Source: G020344215 sp039586575 (GTDB lineage: Bacteria; Gemmatimonadota; Gemmatimonadetes; Palauibacterales; KS3-K002). Taken from it: 64,000 nt of DNA. This document shows, in pieces, positions 8,164-15,275 of the stretch. Location of the stretch: contig JBDHKD010000007.1 in the NCBI GenBank assembly GCA_039586575.1, positions 1 to 64,000 of the forward strand, read 5' to 3'. The translations under genes and the position numbers were made by a program. The notes beneath the pieces were generated by a model. The model was given only the letters and a program-made list of their open reading frames with translations. It was not told the DNA's origin and made no database searches. Numbering within the stretch: position 1 is the first letter of the stretch; every line of letters starts with the position of its first letter.

Positions 8164-8192
8164 AAAAAAGCGGGCCACCGAAGTGGCCCCGC
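8164..8192 (-). terminator. intrinsic terminator/attenuator between rpsB and tsf
   Basis: On the minus strand a GC-rich stem of about nine pairs (GCGGGGCCAC with GTGGCCCGC, one bulge) with a TTCG loop is followed directly by six T residues. This is a textbook rho-independent terminator 7 bases after the rpsB stop. Since tsf lacks an obvious promoter of its own, partial termination with read-through is the likely function. Confidence 0.8.
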
Positions 8193-8198
8193 CAGCGA

Positions 8199-9146
8199 TT
8201 ACTCTTCGCTGGTGTCTGCACCAGCATCTTCCTCGGCCCCCGCCGATCCTCCCTCGTCGTCCTCGGCTGCGCTCTCGAGGTCCGCTCCCTCTGCGCCTGC
8301 CGGCACACGGTGAGCCGCGATGACCTCGGGACGCGGCCGCCGCCGCTTGCGCGAGCGCTTGCCGCCCGACTCGCGCTCGCTCACCGCCCCGACCGCACCA
8401 TCGCTGGAGTAGGTGAACACCTCTTCCTCTTCCTCGGCGGCCGCCGCCTTGCGCAACTCCTCGGGCACTTCCGCCATCGCCCGCTCGACCGTGTCCGCCA
8501 GCTCGCCCGTGATCAGCGAGACCGAGCGAATCGCGTCGTCGTTTCCGGCGATCGGGACGGTCAGCAGGTCAGGGTCGGCGTTGGTGTCGGCGATAGCGAT
8601 CACGGGGATACCCAGCTTGTTGGCCTCCGCCACCGCGATGGCTTCCTTGCGGGCGTCGACGACGAACAGGCAACCGGGCGGCCGTGTCATGTTCTTGATG
8701 CCGGACAGGTAGCGATCCAACTTCTCGCGCTCGCGGTCCAGCAGCAGCTTCTCTTTCTTGGTATAGAACTCGAACGCGCCCTCCTCGGCCCCACGCTCCA
8801 ACTCTTTCAGCCGCCTGATGTTCTTCTTGATGGTCTGGAAGTTGGTGAGCATGCCGCCGAGCCAGCGGACGGTGACGTAAAAGGCGCCACAGCGCTCCGC
8901 CTCGGCCCGCACGATCTCGGCGAGCTGCGGCTTGGTGCAGACGAACAGGACCGTGTCGCCGCGCCTGACGACATCACGGACCAGGTCCTTTGCACGCTCG
9001 AGCTCGCGGAGTGTCTTCTTGAGATCGATGATGTAGATACCGCCACGTTCCGCGAAGATGTAGTGGCGCATTTTCGGATTCCAGCGGCGCGTCTGGTGAC
9101 CGAAATGGACCCCGGCTTGTAAGAGATCTTCGAGTCCTACCGGCAT
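8199..9146 (-). CDS. rpsB: 30S ribosomal protein S2 with long charged tail
   Basis: S2 binds the 30S neck and helps hold S1. Residues 1-235 follow the family closely (LLQAGVHFGHQTRRWNPKM, LFVCTKPQLAE, RWLGGMLTNFQTI, PGCLFVVDARKE, GIPVIAIADTNADPDLL, GNDDAIRS). The protein is 315 residues, about 60-70 longer than usual. The extra C-terminal part has a basic patch (KRSRKRRRPRPE) and then a strongly acidic end of about 30 residues. It lies 39 bases downstream of rpsI and precedes the terminator and tsf. Confidence 0.95.
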   Translation of the reverse strand: MPVGLEDLLQAGVHFGHQTRRWNPKMRHYIFAERGGIYIIDLKKTLRELERAKDLVRDVVRRGDTVLFVCTKPQLAEIVRAEAERCGAFYVTVRWLGGMLTNFQTIKKNIRRLKELERGAEEGAFEFYTKKEKLLLDREREKLDRYLSGIKNMTRPPGCLFVVDARKEAIAVAEANKLGIPVIAIADTNADPDLLTVPIAGNDDAIRSVSLITGELADTVERAMAEVPEELRKAAAAEEEEEVFTYSSDGAVGAVSERESGGKRSRKRRRPRPEVIAAHRVPAGAEGADLESAAEDDEGGSAGAEEDAGADTSEE

Positions 9147-9185
9147 AGTTCCGTCATCGGTAATCAGTGATCTGCAATCGCTGCG

Positions 9186-9593
9186 CTAGCGCTTGCTGAA
9201 CTGGAAGCGCTTGCGCGCCTTAGGCCGACCATACTTCTTCCGCTCCACACGCCGCGGGTCTCGGGTCAGCAACCCTTCACGGCGCAGCAGCACACGGCGA
9301 TCTTCGTCCTCCACCAGCAATGCGCGGGCGACACCGAGCTGGATCGCGCCCGCCTGGCCTGTCAGGCCGCCACCCCGCACGTTGACCGTCACATCGTACT
9401 CACCAAGCGTATCGGTAGCCTGGAACGGCTTCTCGACCACGGTGTGGTAAGTTGAGCGCGGGAAGTACTCGGCGAGCGAGCGACCGTTGATCTGCCACTC
9501 TCCCTTGCCGCGCTTGACGTAGACGCGGGCAACGGACGTCTTGCGACGTCCCACCGCGTGAAGGCGCCCGTCCTCTGTTTTCTTACCGATCAT
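9186..9593 (-). CDS. rpsI: 30S ribosomal protein S9
   Basis: S9 sits in the 30S head and its C-terminal tail reaches the P-site tRNA. The 135-residue product has HAVGRRKTSVARVYV at its start, GGGLTGQAGAIQLGVARAL in the core, and the invariant basic end KKYGRPKARKRFQFSKR. It follows rplM by 34 bases, the near-universal L13-S9 pair, and is transcribed from the promoter upstream of rplM. Confidence 0.97.
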   Translation of the reverse strand: MIGKKTEDGRLHAVGRRKTSVARVYVKRGKGEWQINGRSLAEYFPRSTYHTVVEKPFQATDTLGEYDVTVNVRGGGLTGQAGAIQLGVARALLVEDEDRRVLLRREGLLTRDPRRVERKKYGRPKARKRFQFSKR

Positions 9594-9627
9594 ATCCCAG
9601 TCTTGTTCTTTCGTGGCGTGTGCGCTG

Positions 9628-10086
9628 CTAGCTTCTCACCTTCAGAGCCTGCGTCTGCAGGCCCTTGTGCGGGTGCTCCGGCCCAGCGTAGACGCGAAGC
9701 TTCTTCAGCATCTGGCGCCCCAGCGTCGTCTTCGGCAGCATGCCCTTGACGGCACGCTTGATCACCGACTCGGGCCGCCGTTCCAGCATCCGCTTGAACG
9801 GGATGAGCTTGCCGCCGCCGATGTAGCCGCTATGGCGGAAATAGGTCTTTTGCTCGACCTTCTTGCCCGTCAGCCGTACGCGCTCCGCGTTGACGACGAT
9901 CACGCCGTCGCCGCAATCGACGTGCGGGGTGAAGCTGGGCTTATGCTTGCCCCGCAGGACCTTGGCGATCTCGGCGGCCAGCCGACCCAGTACGAGGCCG
10001 TCGGCGTCCACCAGGTACCACTGGTGGTCCAGTTCCGCCGGCTTCGCCACCGGGGTCTTCATCGAATTCGTCAACAGACCTGCCAT
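9628..10086 (-). CDS. rplM: 50S ribosomal protein L13
   Basis: L13 is an early 50S assembly protein and, in E. coli, a repressor of its own operon. Conserved segments are WYLVDADGLVLGRLA, GKHKPSFTPHVDCGD, YFRHSGYIGGGK, ESVIKRAVKGMLPK and RVYAGPEHPHKGLQ. The start is taken as ATG 10086. An internal ATG at 10062 (MKTPVAKPAE) is equally compatible with the family, and neither has a strong ribosome binding site. It heads the rplM-to-rseP gene series. Confidence 0.95.
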   Translation of the reverse strand: MAGLLTNSMKTPVAKPAELDHQWYLVDADGLVLGRLAAEIAKVLRGKHKPSFTPHVDCGDGVIVVNAERVRLTGKKVEQKTYFRHSGYIGGGKLIPFKRMLERRPESVIKRAVKGMLPKTTLGRQMLKKLRVYAGPEHPHKGLQTQALKVRS

Positions 10087-10101
10087 ATCGCCGTCAGATT
10101 G

Positions 10102-10121
10102 GCACCGGTCCGCGCCGGTGC
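10102..10121 (-). promoter_or_regulatory. stem-loop in the rplM leader
   Basis: A perfect 7-bp stem (GCACCGG/CCGGTGC) with a six-base loop lies about 15 bases before the first possible rplM start and within the predicted transcript. L13 autoregulates in some bacteria by binding its leader, so this hairpin is a candidate control site. That role is inference only. Confidence 0.35.
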
Positions 10122-10164
10122 GGATTCTCGTAGCGGGCCTTACCGCGTTGTAGGACAGCGGGGA

Positions 10165-10193
10165 AGGATATTTGGACAGCCCTTGTGTGTCAA
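10165..10193 (-). promoter_or_regulatory. sigma-70-type promoter for the rplM operon
   Basis: On the minus strand a perfect -35 TTGACA (10188-10193) is followed after exactly 17 bases by a -10 TATCCT (10165-10170). Transcription would begin near 10158, giving a leader of about 70 bases before rplM. It is the clearest promoter in the window and lies just after the sigma factor gene. Confidence 0.8.
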
Positions 10194-10222
10194 GGAAGTT
10201 CGGGCATTCCGGCGCGGCTGAG

Positions 10223-11158
10223 CTAGCCCAGGAAGCTCTCCAGAGACCGGGCCCGCGAGACGTGTCTGAGCCGCGCCAGGGCCCGCTCCTTGATCTGGCG
10301 AACCCGCTCGCGGGTGACGCCCAGCTGCTGTCCGATCTCTTCGAGCGTCATGGCTTCCTCGCCATCGAGGCCGTAGTAGAGCCGCAGGATCTTGGCCTCG
10401 CGCGGCTTGAGGGTGGAGAGAGCGGCCTCGACGTTGATCTTGAGCGCTTTCTCGAAGGCCTCCTGCTCGGGGCCCGGGCGGATATCGTCGGGCAGGTAGT
10501 CAAGCAGCTTGTTGTCCTCGCCGGGCACGAGCGGGGCGTCGAGCGAGAGGTGGGCCATGGCGATCGACATGGTCTTGTAGAGCTCATCGGCGTCGACTTC
10601 CAACCCTTCGGCCAACTCGCCGACCGTAGGCTCGCGTCCCAGCTCCTGGACCAGAGCGCTGGAGCGCTTGCCGATCCGGTGTAGCTCGCCCGCCCGGTTG
10701 AGCGGCACGCGGACAATTCGTGACTGCTCGGCCAACGCCTGCAGGATCGCCTGGCGGATCCACCAGACGGCGTAGCTGATGAATTTGACGCCGCGGGTCT
10801 CGTCGAATTTCTCCGCGGCGCGGATCAGCCCCAGGTTGCCCTCATTGATGAGATCGGCCAGGGCGACACCCTGGTTCTGATACTTCTTGGCGATGGAGAC
10901 AACGAAGCGCAGGTTGGAGTTGACCAGTTTCTCCAGCGCCTCCCGGTCACCGCCCCGGATCTTGCGAGCGAGGTCCGCTTCCTCGGCCCGGTCGATGAGC
11001 GGATAGGCGCTGATCTCCTTCAAGTACTGGTCCAGCGAGCCCGGGGGTGTGGCGGCGCGGTGCGTCGGCTCGAAAGCCGGGAGGAACTGCACGCGCTCGT
11101 CGCGGCGATTCCCCACGTTCCCACCCTCAGGTGTATGCTGCTGCCCCTCTCGACTCAA
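10223..11158 (-). CDS. rpoD: principal RNA polymerase sigma factor (RpoD/SigA type, short)
   Basis: The 311-residue protein contains region 1.2 (SLDQYLKEISAYPLI), regions 2.1-2.4 (NLRFVVSIAKKYQNQGV, ADLINEGNLGLIRAAEKFDETRG, FISYAVWWIRQAI), region 3 (RVPLNRAGELHRIGK) and region 4 with the helix-turn-helix (MTLEEIGQQLGVTRERVRQIKERALARL). Region 1.1 and the non-conserved insert of proteobacterial RpoD are absent, as in Bacteroidota and Gemmatimonadota housekeeping sigma factors. Strong conservation in 2.3-2.4 and 4.2 argues for the housekeeping factor rather than a stress paralogue. A 64-base gap separates it from lepB upstream. Confidence 0.9.
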   Translation of the reverse strand: MSREGQQHTPEGGNVGNRRDERVQFLPAFEPTHRAATPPGSLDQYLKEISAYPLIDRAEEADLARKIRGGDREALEKLVNSNLRFVVSIAKKYQNQGVALADLINEGNLGLIRAAEKFDETRGVKFISYAVWWIRQAILQALAEQSRIVRVPLNRAGELHRIGKRSSALVQELGREPTVGELAEGLEVDADELYKTMSIAMAHLSLDAPLVPGEDNKLLDYLPDDIRPGPEQEAFEKALKINVEAALSTLKPREAKILRLYYGLDGEEAMTLEEIGQQLGVTRERVRQIKERALARLRHVSRARSLESFLG

Positions 11159-11222
11159 AAGCGCACTCCGCTGTCGGTCCCGGGTTCAGCCAAGGCGTAG
11201 CTTGATTGTACTACGGTCGGAT

Positions 11223-11981
11223 CTAACGGACCAGGCTGCCCAGCCGGTTCCATCGTATCTCTGTTAGCCACGGCAGGGGGCGGAGTCTTTCTCGATCATA
11301 CGAATAGTAGATCAGAAATGGTCGCCCCTTCACCCTATTCCGTTTGACGAAACCCCAGTGGCGGGAATCCTGGGAGTTATCACGGTTGTCGCCCATCACG
11401 AAGTACTCGCCGTCCGGGACGACGATGGGGCCCCAGTTATCACGAGTCGGTCGATACCCGGCCCGGTCGATCTCGGCCGCCAAGTGGCCCGACTGCCAGT
11501 CGAACTGGCGGTCGGAGTAGTCGTCGAGCGCTGGGATGTGAACGACGTAGGTCTCCTCCTGGCGCTCCCCATTCACATACAGCACTCCGCCTCGCATCGC
11601 AACTCGATCGCCCGGCAGACCCACAACTCGCTTCACATAGGGTGCCGTGCTCTCTATCGGCGGATCGAGGATGACGACGTCGCGGCGCTCGATGGTATCG
11701 ATCGCAGGAAGCCAGATCACGGTGAACGGCACCTGGGCTCCGTAAGCTGCCTTGTTGACCAGTAGGAAGTCTCCGGCCAGCAACGTCCGCTCCATCGACC
11801 CGCTGCTGATGCTGAACGCCTCGACCACGAACGTCCGGATGACGAGGAACAGCAGGATCGCGACCGAGATCGACTTGGTCCAGCCCCAGAGCCAGCGGCC
11901 CAGGCTCGGGGCGGCCGGCCTGCCGCGCCGCTCGGGCTGTTCGTGCCGGGTCGGGGGGTTGTGCGCGTTCCTACCCATCAC
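11223..11981 (-). CDS. lepB: signal peptidase I (second tandem copy)
   Basis: This inner-membrane serine protease removes signal peptides of Sec/Tat exported proteins. The 252-residue product has one N-terminal transmembrane helix (SISVAILLFLVIRTFVVEAF), the catalytic Ser in SSGSM, the general-base Lys in YVKRVVGLPGD, and the box D/E motifs GDNRDNSQDSRHWGFV. It is about 3 bases downstream of a close paralogue with the same layout. Differences cluster in the periplasmic loop (APYVKR versus KNYVKR) and around the Ser (SISSGSM versus KIPTGSM), which could mean different substrates. Confidence 0.93.
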   Translation of the reverse strand: MMGRNAHNPPTRHEQPERRGRPAAPSLGRWLWGWTKSISVAILLFLVIRTFVVEAFSISSGSMERTLLAGDFLLVNKAAYGAQVPFTVIWLPAIDTIERRDVVILDPPIESTAPYVKRVVGLPGDRVAMRGGVLYVNGERQEETYVVHIPALDDYSDRQFDWQSGHLAAEIDRAGYRPTRDNWGPIVVPDGEYFVMGDNRDNSQDSRHWGFVKRNRVKGRPFLIYYSYDRERLRPLPWLTEIRWNRLGSLVR

Positions 11982-11984
11982 GGC

Positions 11985-12755
11985 TTAGCGAACCAGATTG
12001 CCCACGCGGTTCCATCTGACCTCGGTCAACCAGGGGAGCGGCCGCAGCCGACTGCGATCGAACGAGTAGTAAATGAACAGCGGCCGTCCCTTGATCAGGA
12101 TCCGTTCGACGAAGCCCCAGTAGCGTGAATCCTGCGAGTTGTCGCGATTGTCGCCCATCACGAAGTAGTTGTCGGCCGGGACCAGGATGGGGCCCCAGTC
12201 GTCACGCGTCGGGCGGTAGGTCGCAGGGTCGACGCCGGGCGCCAGATACCGTCTCTGCCACTCGAACTGGGGGTCGTAGTAGTCGCTGCCGGGCTGCGTG
12301 TGCTGAACGTAGTTCTCTTCCTGGCGAACCCCGTTCACGAACAGCTCGCCGTTGCGCATCTCAACCTTGTCGCCGGGCAGCCCGACGACGCGCTTGACGT
12401 AGTTCTTCGACTGGTCCAACGGGTATTCAAAGACGACCACGTCGCCCCGCTCGGGGCTATCGAACGCGGGGAGCCGCACTCGGGTGAACGGCACCTGGGC
12501 TCCGTAGACCGCCTTGTTGACCAGCAGGAAGTCACCAACGAGCAAGGTGCTTTCCATCGAGCCTGTCGGGATCTTGAAGGCCTCGACCGCGAAGGTCCGG
12601 ATGACGAGGAAGAGCAGGATCGCCACTGAGATCGACTTGACCCATTCCCAGAGCCAGCGTCCCGCGCTCTCGTCTACCCGCCGCCGCGTCTGCTGCTGTG
12701 CCTCCTGCTCCCGTCGGGCGCGTTCTTTCTTAGTTTGTTCTCTTCTCTTGGCCAT
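11985..12755 (-). CDS. lepB: signal peptidase I (first tandem copy)
   Basis: This is the second type-I signal peptidase. The start is placed at ATG 12755 (MAKRREQTKKERA) because the upstream extension of 17 codons has no membrane or family character. A highly basic cytosolic segment of about 35 residues precedes the transmembrane helix. The catalytic Ser lies in PTGSM and the Lys in YVKRVVGLPGDKVEM; GDNRDNSQDSRYWGFV is intact. It aligns with the downstream copy along most of its length, so the pair comes from a tandem duplication. There is no obvious promoter in the 172 bases before it. Confidence 0.92.
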   Translation of the reverse strand: MAKRREQTKKERARREQEAQQQTRRRVDESAGRWLWEWVKSISVAILLFLVIRTFAVEAFKIPTGSMESTLLVGDFLLVNKAVYGAQVPFTRVRLPAFDSPERGDVVVFEYPLDQSKNYVKRVVGLPGDKVEMRNGELFVNGVRQEENYVQHTQPGSDYYDPQFEWQRRYLAPGVDPATYRPTRDDWGPILVPADNYFVMGDNRDNSQDSRYWGFVERILIKGRPLFIYYSFDRSRLRPLPWLTEVRWNRVGNLVR

Positions 12756-12927
12756 TACGTCAGTTATTGTGGAGCGCCCGCCCTGGGTCGGGCCCGCGCC
12801 CTTCACCCTGTCCTACCTCACCGAAGCGCGAGAGGATCCCTGCACGCCGATCCGCACTACGAGCGAACGATTCGCAGGGTTCCAAAAAAACCTATCTGGA
12901 TCCGCCGCTTTCGCTACCCCGACGCGG

Positions 12928-13584
12928 CTAGCGGCCCCGCTCGAGGGAGCTGCGAAAGACCACCTCGCTCCCGTGCACACCGATATCGGTCACGAAACGT
13001 GGCAGCTCGAAGGCGATCGCGTTGTCGGGCAGTCCGGGTCTGGCGCCGCCGCCGAGCTCGGCCAGTAACTGATCGCGGAAGGCGTCGGGTAGCGGCAAGG
13101 CGCCCACCTGAATGCCATCGATGTAGTACACACCGGCGCCCGGCCCCAAGCCGTCGAGCCGCCCTTGCGCCGTTACACTAGCCGTGTCTCCGAGGAAGGC
13201 GACCCAGGAGCCGAGGCGCTCGATGCCGGGTATCTCCTGCACCGCCACCCGGCCGGCGAGGACGAGCTTCTCGTCCTCGATCAGCGCCACGACATCGGAC
13301 ACATAGTGGGGGAAGTATCCCTGGAGACCGTGCTCGATCCAGGCGTTGAGCTCGGCGACGCTCAGCGTCGCCTCGTCGAGTTCACCCTGGCCGAGCGCGA
13401 TGACCTTGGCATCGACCTGCCGGGCCAGTTCGGGACCCGCCGACGCGGCATTCTCGATCGGAGTCTCCCCACGGTCGAGGAGGCGGGACGCGAAAGCCGC
13501 GATCTCGTCGCGGGCCAGCCAACCGGCGACGAGTCCTGCGGCCAGCAGGACGCCACAACCGACAAGCGAGAAACAGCTACGCAT
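12928..13584 (-). CDS. membrane-anchored or secreted protein of unknown function
   Basis: This 218-residue product is not recognised. It begins with a hydrophobic segment (residues 6-24, LVGCGVLLAAGLVAGWLA) after a short positively charged start, so it is either anchored by one helix or exported. The rest is soluble with alternating beta strands (KLVLAGRVAVQEI, TASVTAQGRLDG, VYYIDGIQVGALPLP, IAFELPRFVTDIGVHGSEVVFRSS), vaguely like lipid-binding DUF2993-type domains; that likeness is only an impression. It sits 15 bases after thpR and upstream of the lepB pair. Confidence 0.6.
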   Translation of the reverse strand: MRSCFSLVGCGVLLAAGLVAGWLARDEIAAFASRLLDRGETPIENAASAGPELARQVDAKVIALGQGELDEATLSVAELNAWIEHGLQGYFPHYVSDVVALIEDEKLVLAGRVAVQEIPGIERLGSWVAFLGDTASVTAQGRLDGLGPGAGVYYIDGIQVGALPLPDAFRDQLLAELGGGARPGLPDNAIAFELPRFVTDIGVHGSEVVFRSSLERGR

Positions 13585-13599
13585 GGGGCTCGTCCGCGT

Positions 13600-14160
13600 T
13601 CAAGATTCGAGCGAGCTGCAGTGAACGACGTCGTACAGAGCCCCGCTCGGCATGAGCCGGCTCCTCATCACATCGACGCTGCGGATCTCGAAGGCGTCAT
13701 CGTATGGGGTTCGCGCGACCAACTCCTCCAGGCCCTGGAACTCTCTCGGCTTCGCACCTTTACGGGCGCGACCGATGGTCAGGTGTGGGCGGAAATGCCG
13801 CTCCTCCCGCGGGTAGCCCCGCTCCGCCAGCGCATCCTCCAGCGAGCGCTGCAAAGCTTCCAGGGTCGCGTGGAGCTGGACGCCGACCCAGATGACCTGT
13901 GGGCGGCGCAGCGATGGGAAGGCACCCAGCCCGCCCACCGCCAGCCGGAACGCGCCGACGCCGGCGGCCGCCTCGTCCACGGCCATGCTCAGCTCGGCGA
14001 TCCGGCCCTCCGCGACTTCACCGAGGAACTTGAGCGTGAGGTGAACGTTCTCGGGCGGCACCCAGCGAACCGGGTAGCCCGCTTCGCGGAGGCCGGCGGT
14101 GGCCTGCGACAGCCGCGCATGCTCCGCAGTCGACAGGTTGAGGGCGACGAAGACGCGCAT
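13600..14160 (-). CDS. thpR: RNA 2',3'-cyclic phosphodiesterase (2'-5' RNA ligase family)
   Basis: ThpR opens 2',3'-cyclic phosphate ends of RNA to 2'-phosphates and can reversibly make 2'-5' links in vitro. The 186-residue protein has MRVFVALNL at the start and both 2H catalytic motifs: HLTL (about residues 40-43) and HLTI (about 129-132). Length and spacing fit the family. Its ATG overlaps the larE stop by one base (TGATG), so the two are coupled, though no functional link is known. Confidence 0.9.
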   Translation of the reverse strand: MRVFVALNLSTAEHARLSQATAGLREAGYPVRWVPPENVHLTLKFLGEVAEGRIAELSMAVDEAAAGVGAFRLAVGGLGAFPSLRRPQVIWVGVQLHATLEALQRSLEDALAERGYPREERHFRPHLTIGRARKGAKPREFQGLEELVARTPYDDAFEIRSVDVMRSRLMPSGALYDVVHCSSLES

Positions 14161-15218
14161 CAGTAGAGCCCGAGGCCGACGTAGCGGAACCCCGCCGCGC
14201 GGCAGCCTTCCACGACGGCCCCCGGCTGAGCCACCAGCCGGTTGGCTGCCGATTCATCCGCGGGGATCAAGATCGCGACCTCCCCCTCAACCCCCGCCGC
14301 TTCCACCCGTGCGGCGACCCCGTTATCGCGCAAGCGGCGCTCCAGATCGTCAACGGTCGCCCCGTCGCCGGAAGGCGCACCGCCCGCCGCGGGCGTAGGC
14401 CTCTCGTTCAGGGCGCCGCGCCGGTAACCGCCCAGGTCGATGCAGGCCCGCGGGAAGCCCGCCGCCAGCAGTACGCCTTTGGCCAGAGCCCGGAGACCCG
14501 GGTCGCTCAACCCGGCCAGGCCTTCGACATCTACCTCGAGCCGGGCCAACCCTCCGTGATGGCGCACGCGGAAGTCGCGCCAGTCCGCGATCTCACGCAG
14601 CCCCGATTCCGCCTCCTCGATCTGCCGCAACCGTGCCGGGGTCACCGGCAGGCCGTAGCGGATTCGGCTGGCCAGACAGGGCGCCGCCGGCATCTCCCAG
14701 GTCGGTAGCCCGGCCCGGCGCGACAGCGTGCGGATCTCCGACTTCGTCAGGCCGACCTCCTGCAACGGCGCGTGAACGCCCAGTTCGCCCGCCGCGACGG
14801 ATCCCGGCCGGTAATCGTCGAGATCGTCGGCGTTCGAGCCATCCAGCACCACCGCGTAGCCGCGCTCGCGCGCCAGCCCTACGAGGCGGCCATAGAGGTC
14901 CGCCTTGCAGAAGTAGCAGCGGTGAATCCGGTTGGCCACGTAGTCGGGGTCGTCGAGCTCACCCGTCTCGATCTCGATGCGCGGCAGGCCGATCGACTCG
15001 GCGACTTGAAGTGCGACGCGCTGCTGGATCTCGGGATAGCTGGGTGAGCGACCGGTAACGGCGAGAACTTTGTCCGGACCGAGCGCGGCGAGCGCCGCAT
15101 GCGCCAAGTAAGCCGAATCCACTCCACCGCTATAACCGATGAGAGCGGACCCATAGCTCTGCAGCAGGTCGTAGAGCGCCCGTTCCTTCTTCTCGAGATC
15201 GTTTGAACCGAGTTCCAT
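14160..15218 (-). CDS. larE: LarE-like sacrificial sulfur transferase with extended C-terminus
   Basis: LarE is a PP-loop ATPase that donates sulfur from one of its own cysteines, or through a cluster, to the nickel-pincer nucleotide cofactor precursor. The 352-residue protein has the PP-loop SGGVDS (residues 30-35), GRSPSYP, the RCYFCKADLYG site, LDGSNADDLDDYRPG, and APCLASRIRYG, which holds the Cys equivalent to the sacrificial one. Typical LarE is about 270 residues. The extra 80 residues after DLGGYRRGALNE appear to repeat the preceding small alpha/beta domain, ending in GFRYVGLGLY. larB and larC are not in the window. Confidence 0.88.
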   Translation of the reverse strand: MELGSNDLEKKERALYDLLQSYGSALIGYSGGVDSAYLAHAALAALGPDKVLAVTGRSPSYPEIQQRVALQVAESIGLPRIEIETGELDDPDYVANRIHRCYFCKADLYGRLVGLARERGYAVVLDGSNADDLDDYRPGSVAAGELGVHAPLQEVGLTKSEIRTLSRRAGLPTWEMPAAPCLASRIRYGLPVTPARLRQIEEAESGLREIADWRDFRVRHHGGLARLEVDVEGLAGLSDPGLRALAKGVLLAAGFPRACIDLGGYRRGALNERPTPAAGGAPSGDGATVDDLERRLRDNGVAARVEAAGVEGEVAILIPADESAANRLVAQPGAVVEGCRAAGFRYVGLGLY

Positions 15219-15275
15219 GCGGACAGTTTAGAGCCAACGTGCTGTCCGCGAAACTCGGAGCCCCCCGATCCGGTG

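Noticed and set aside
11205..11233. Promoter for the sigma factor gene (TACAAT on the minus strand)
   Set aside because: There is no acceptable -35 element at 16-18 bases upstream.
12870..12927. Terminator with a seven-T run on the minus strand after the unknown membrane protein
   Set aside because: No stable stem lies immediately before the T-run; the possible stem is too far away and weak.
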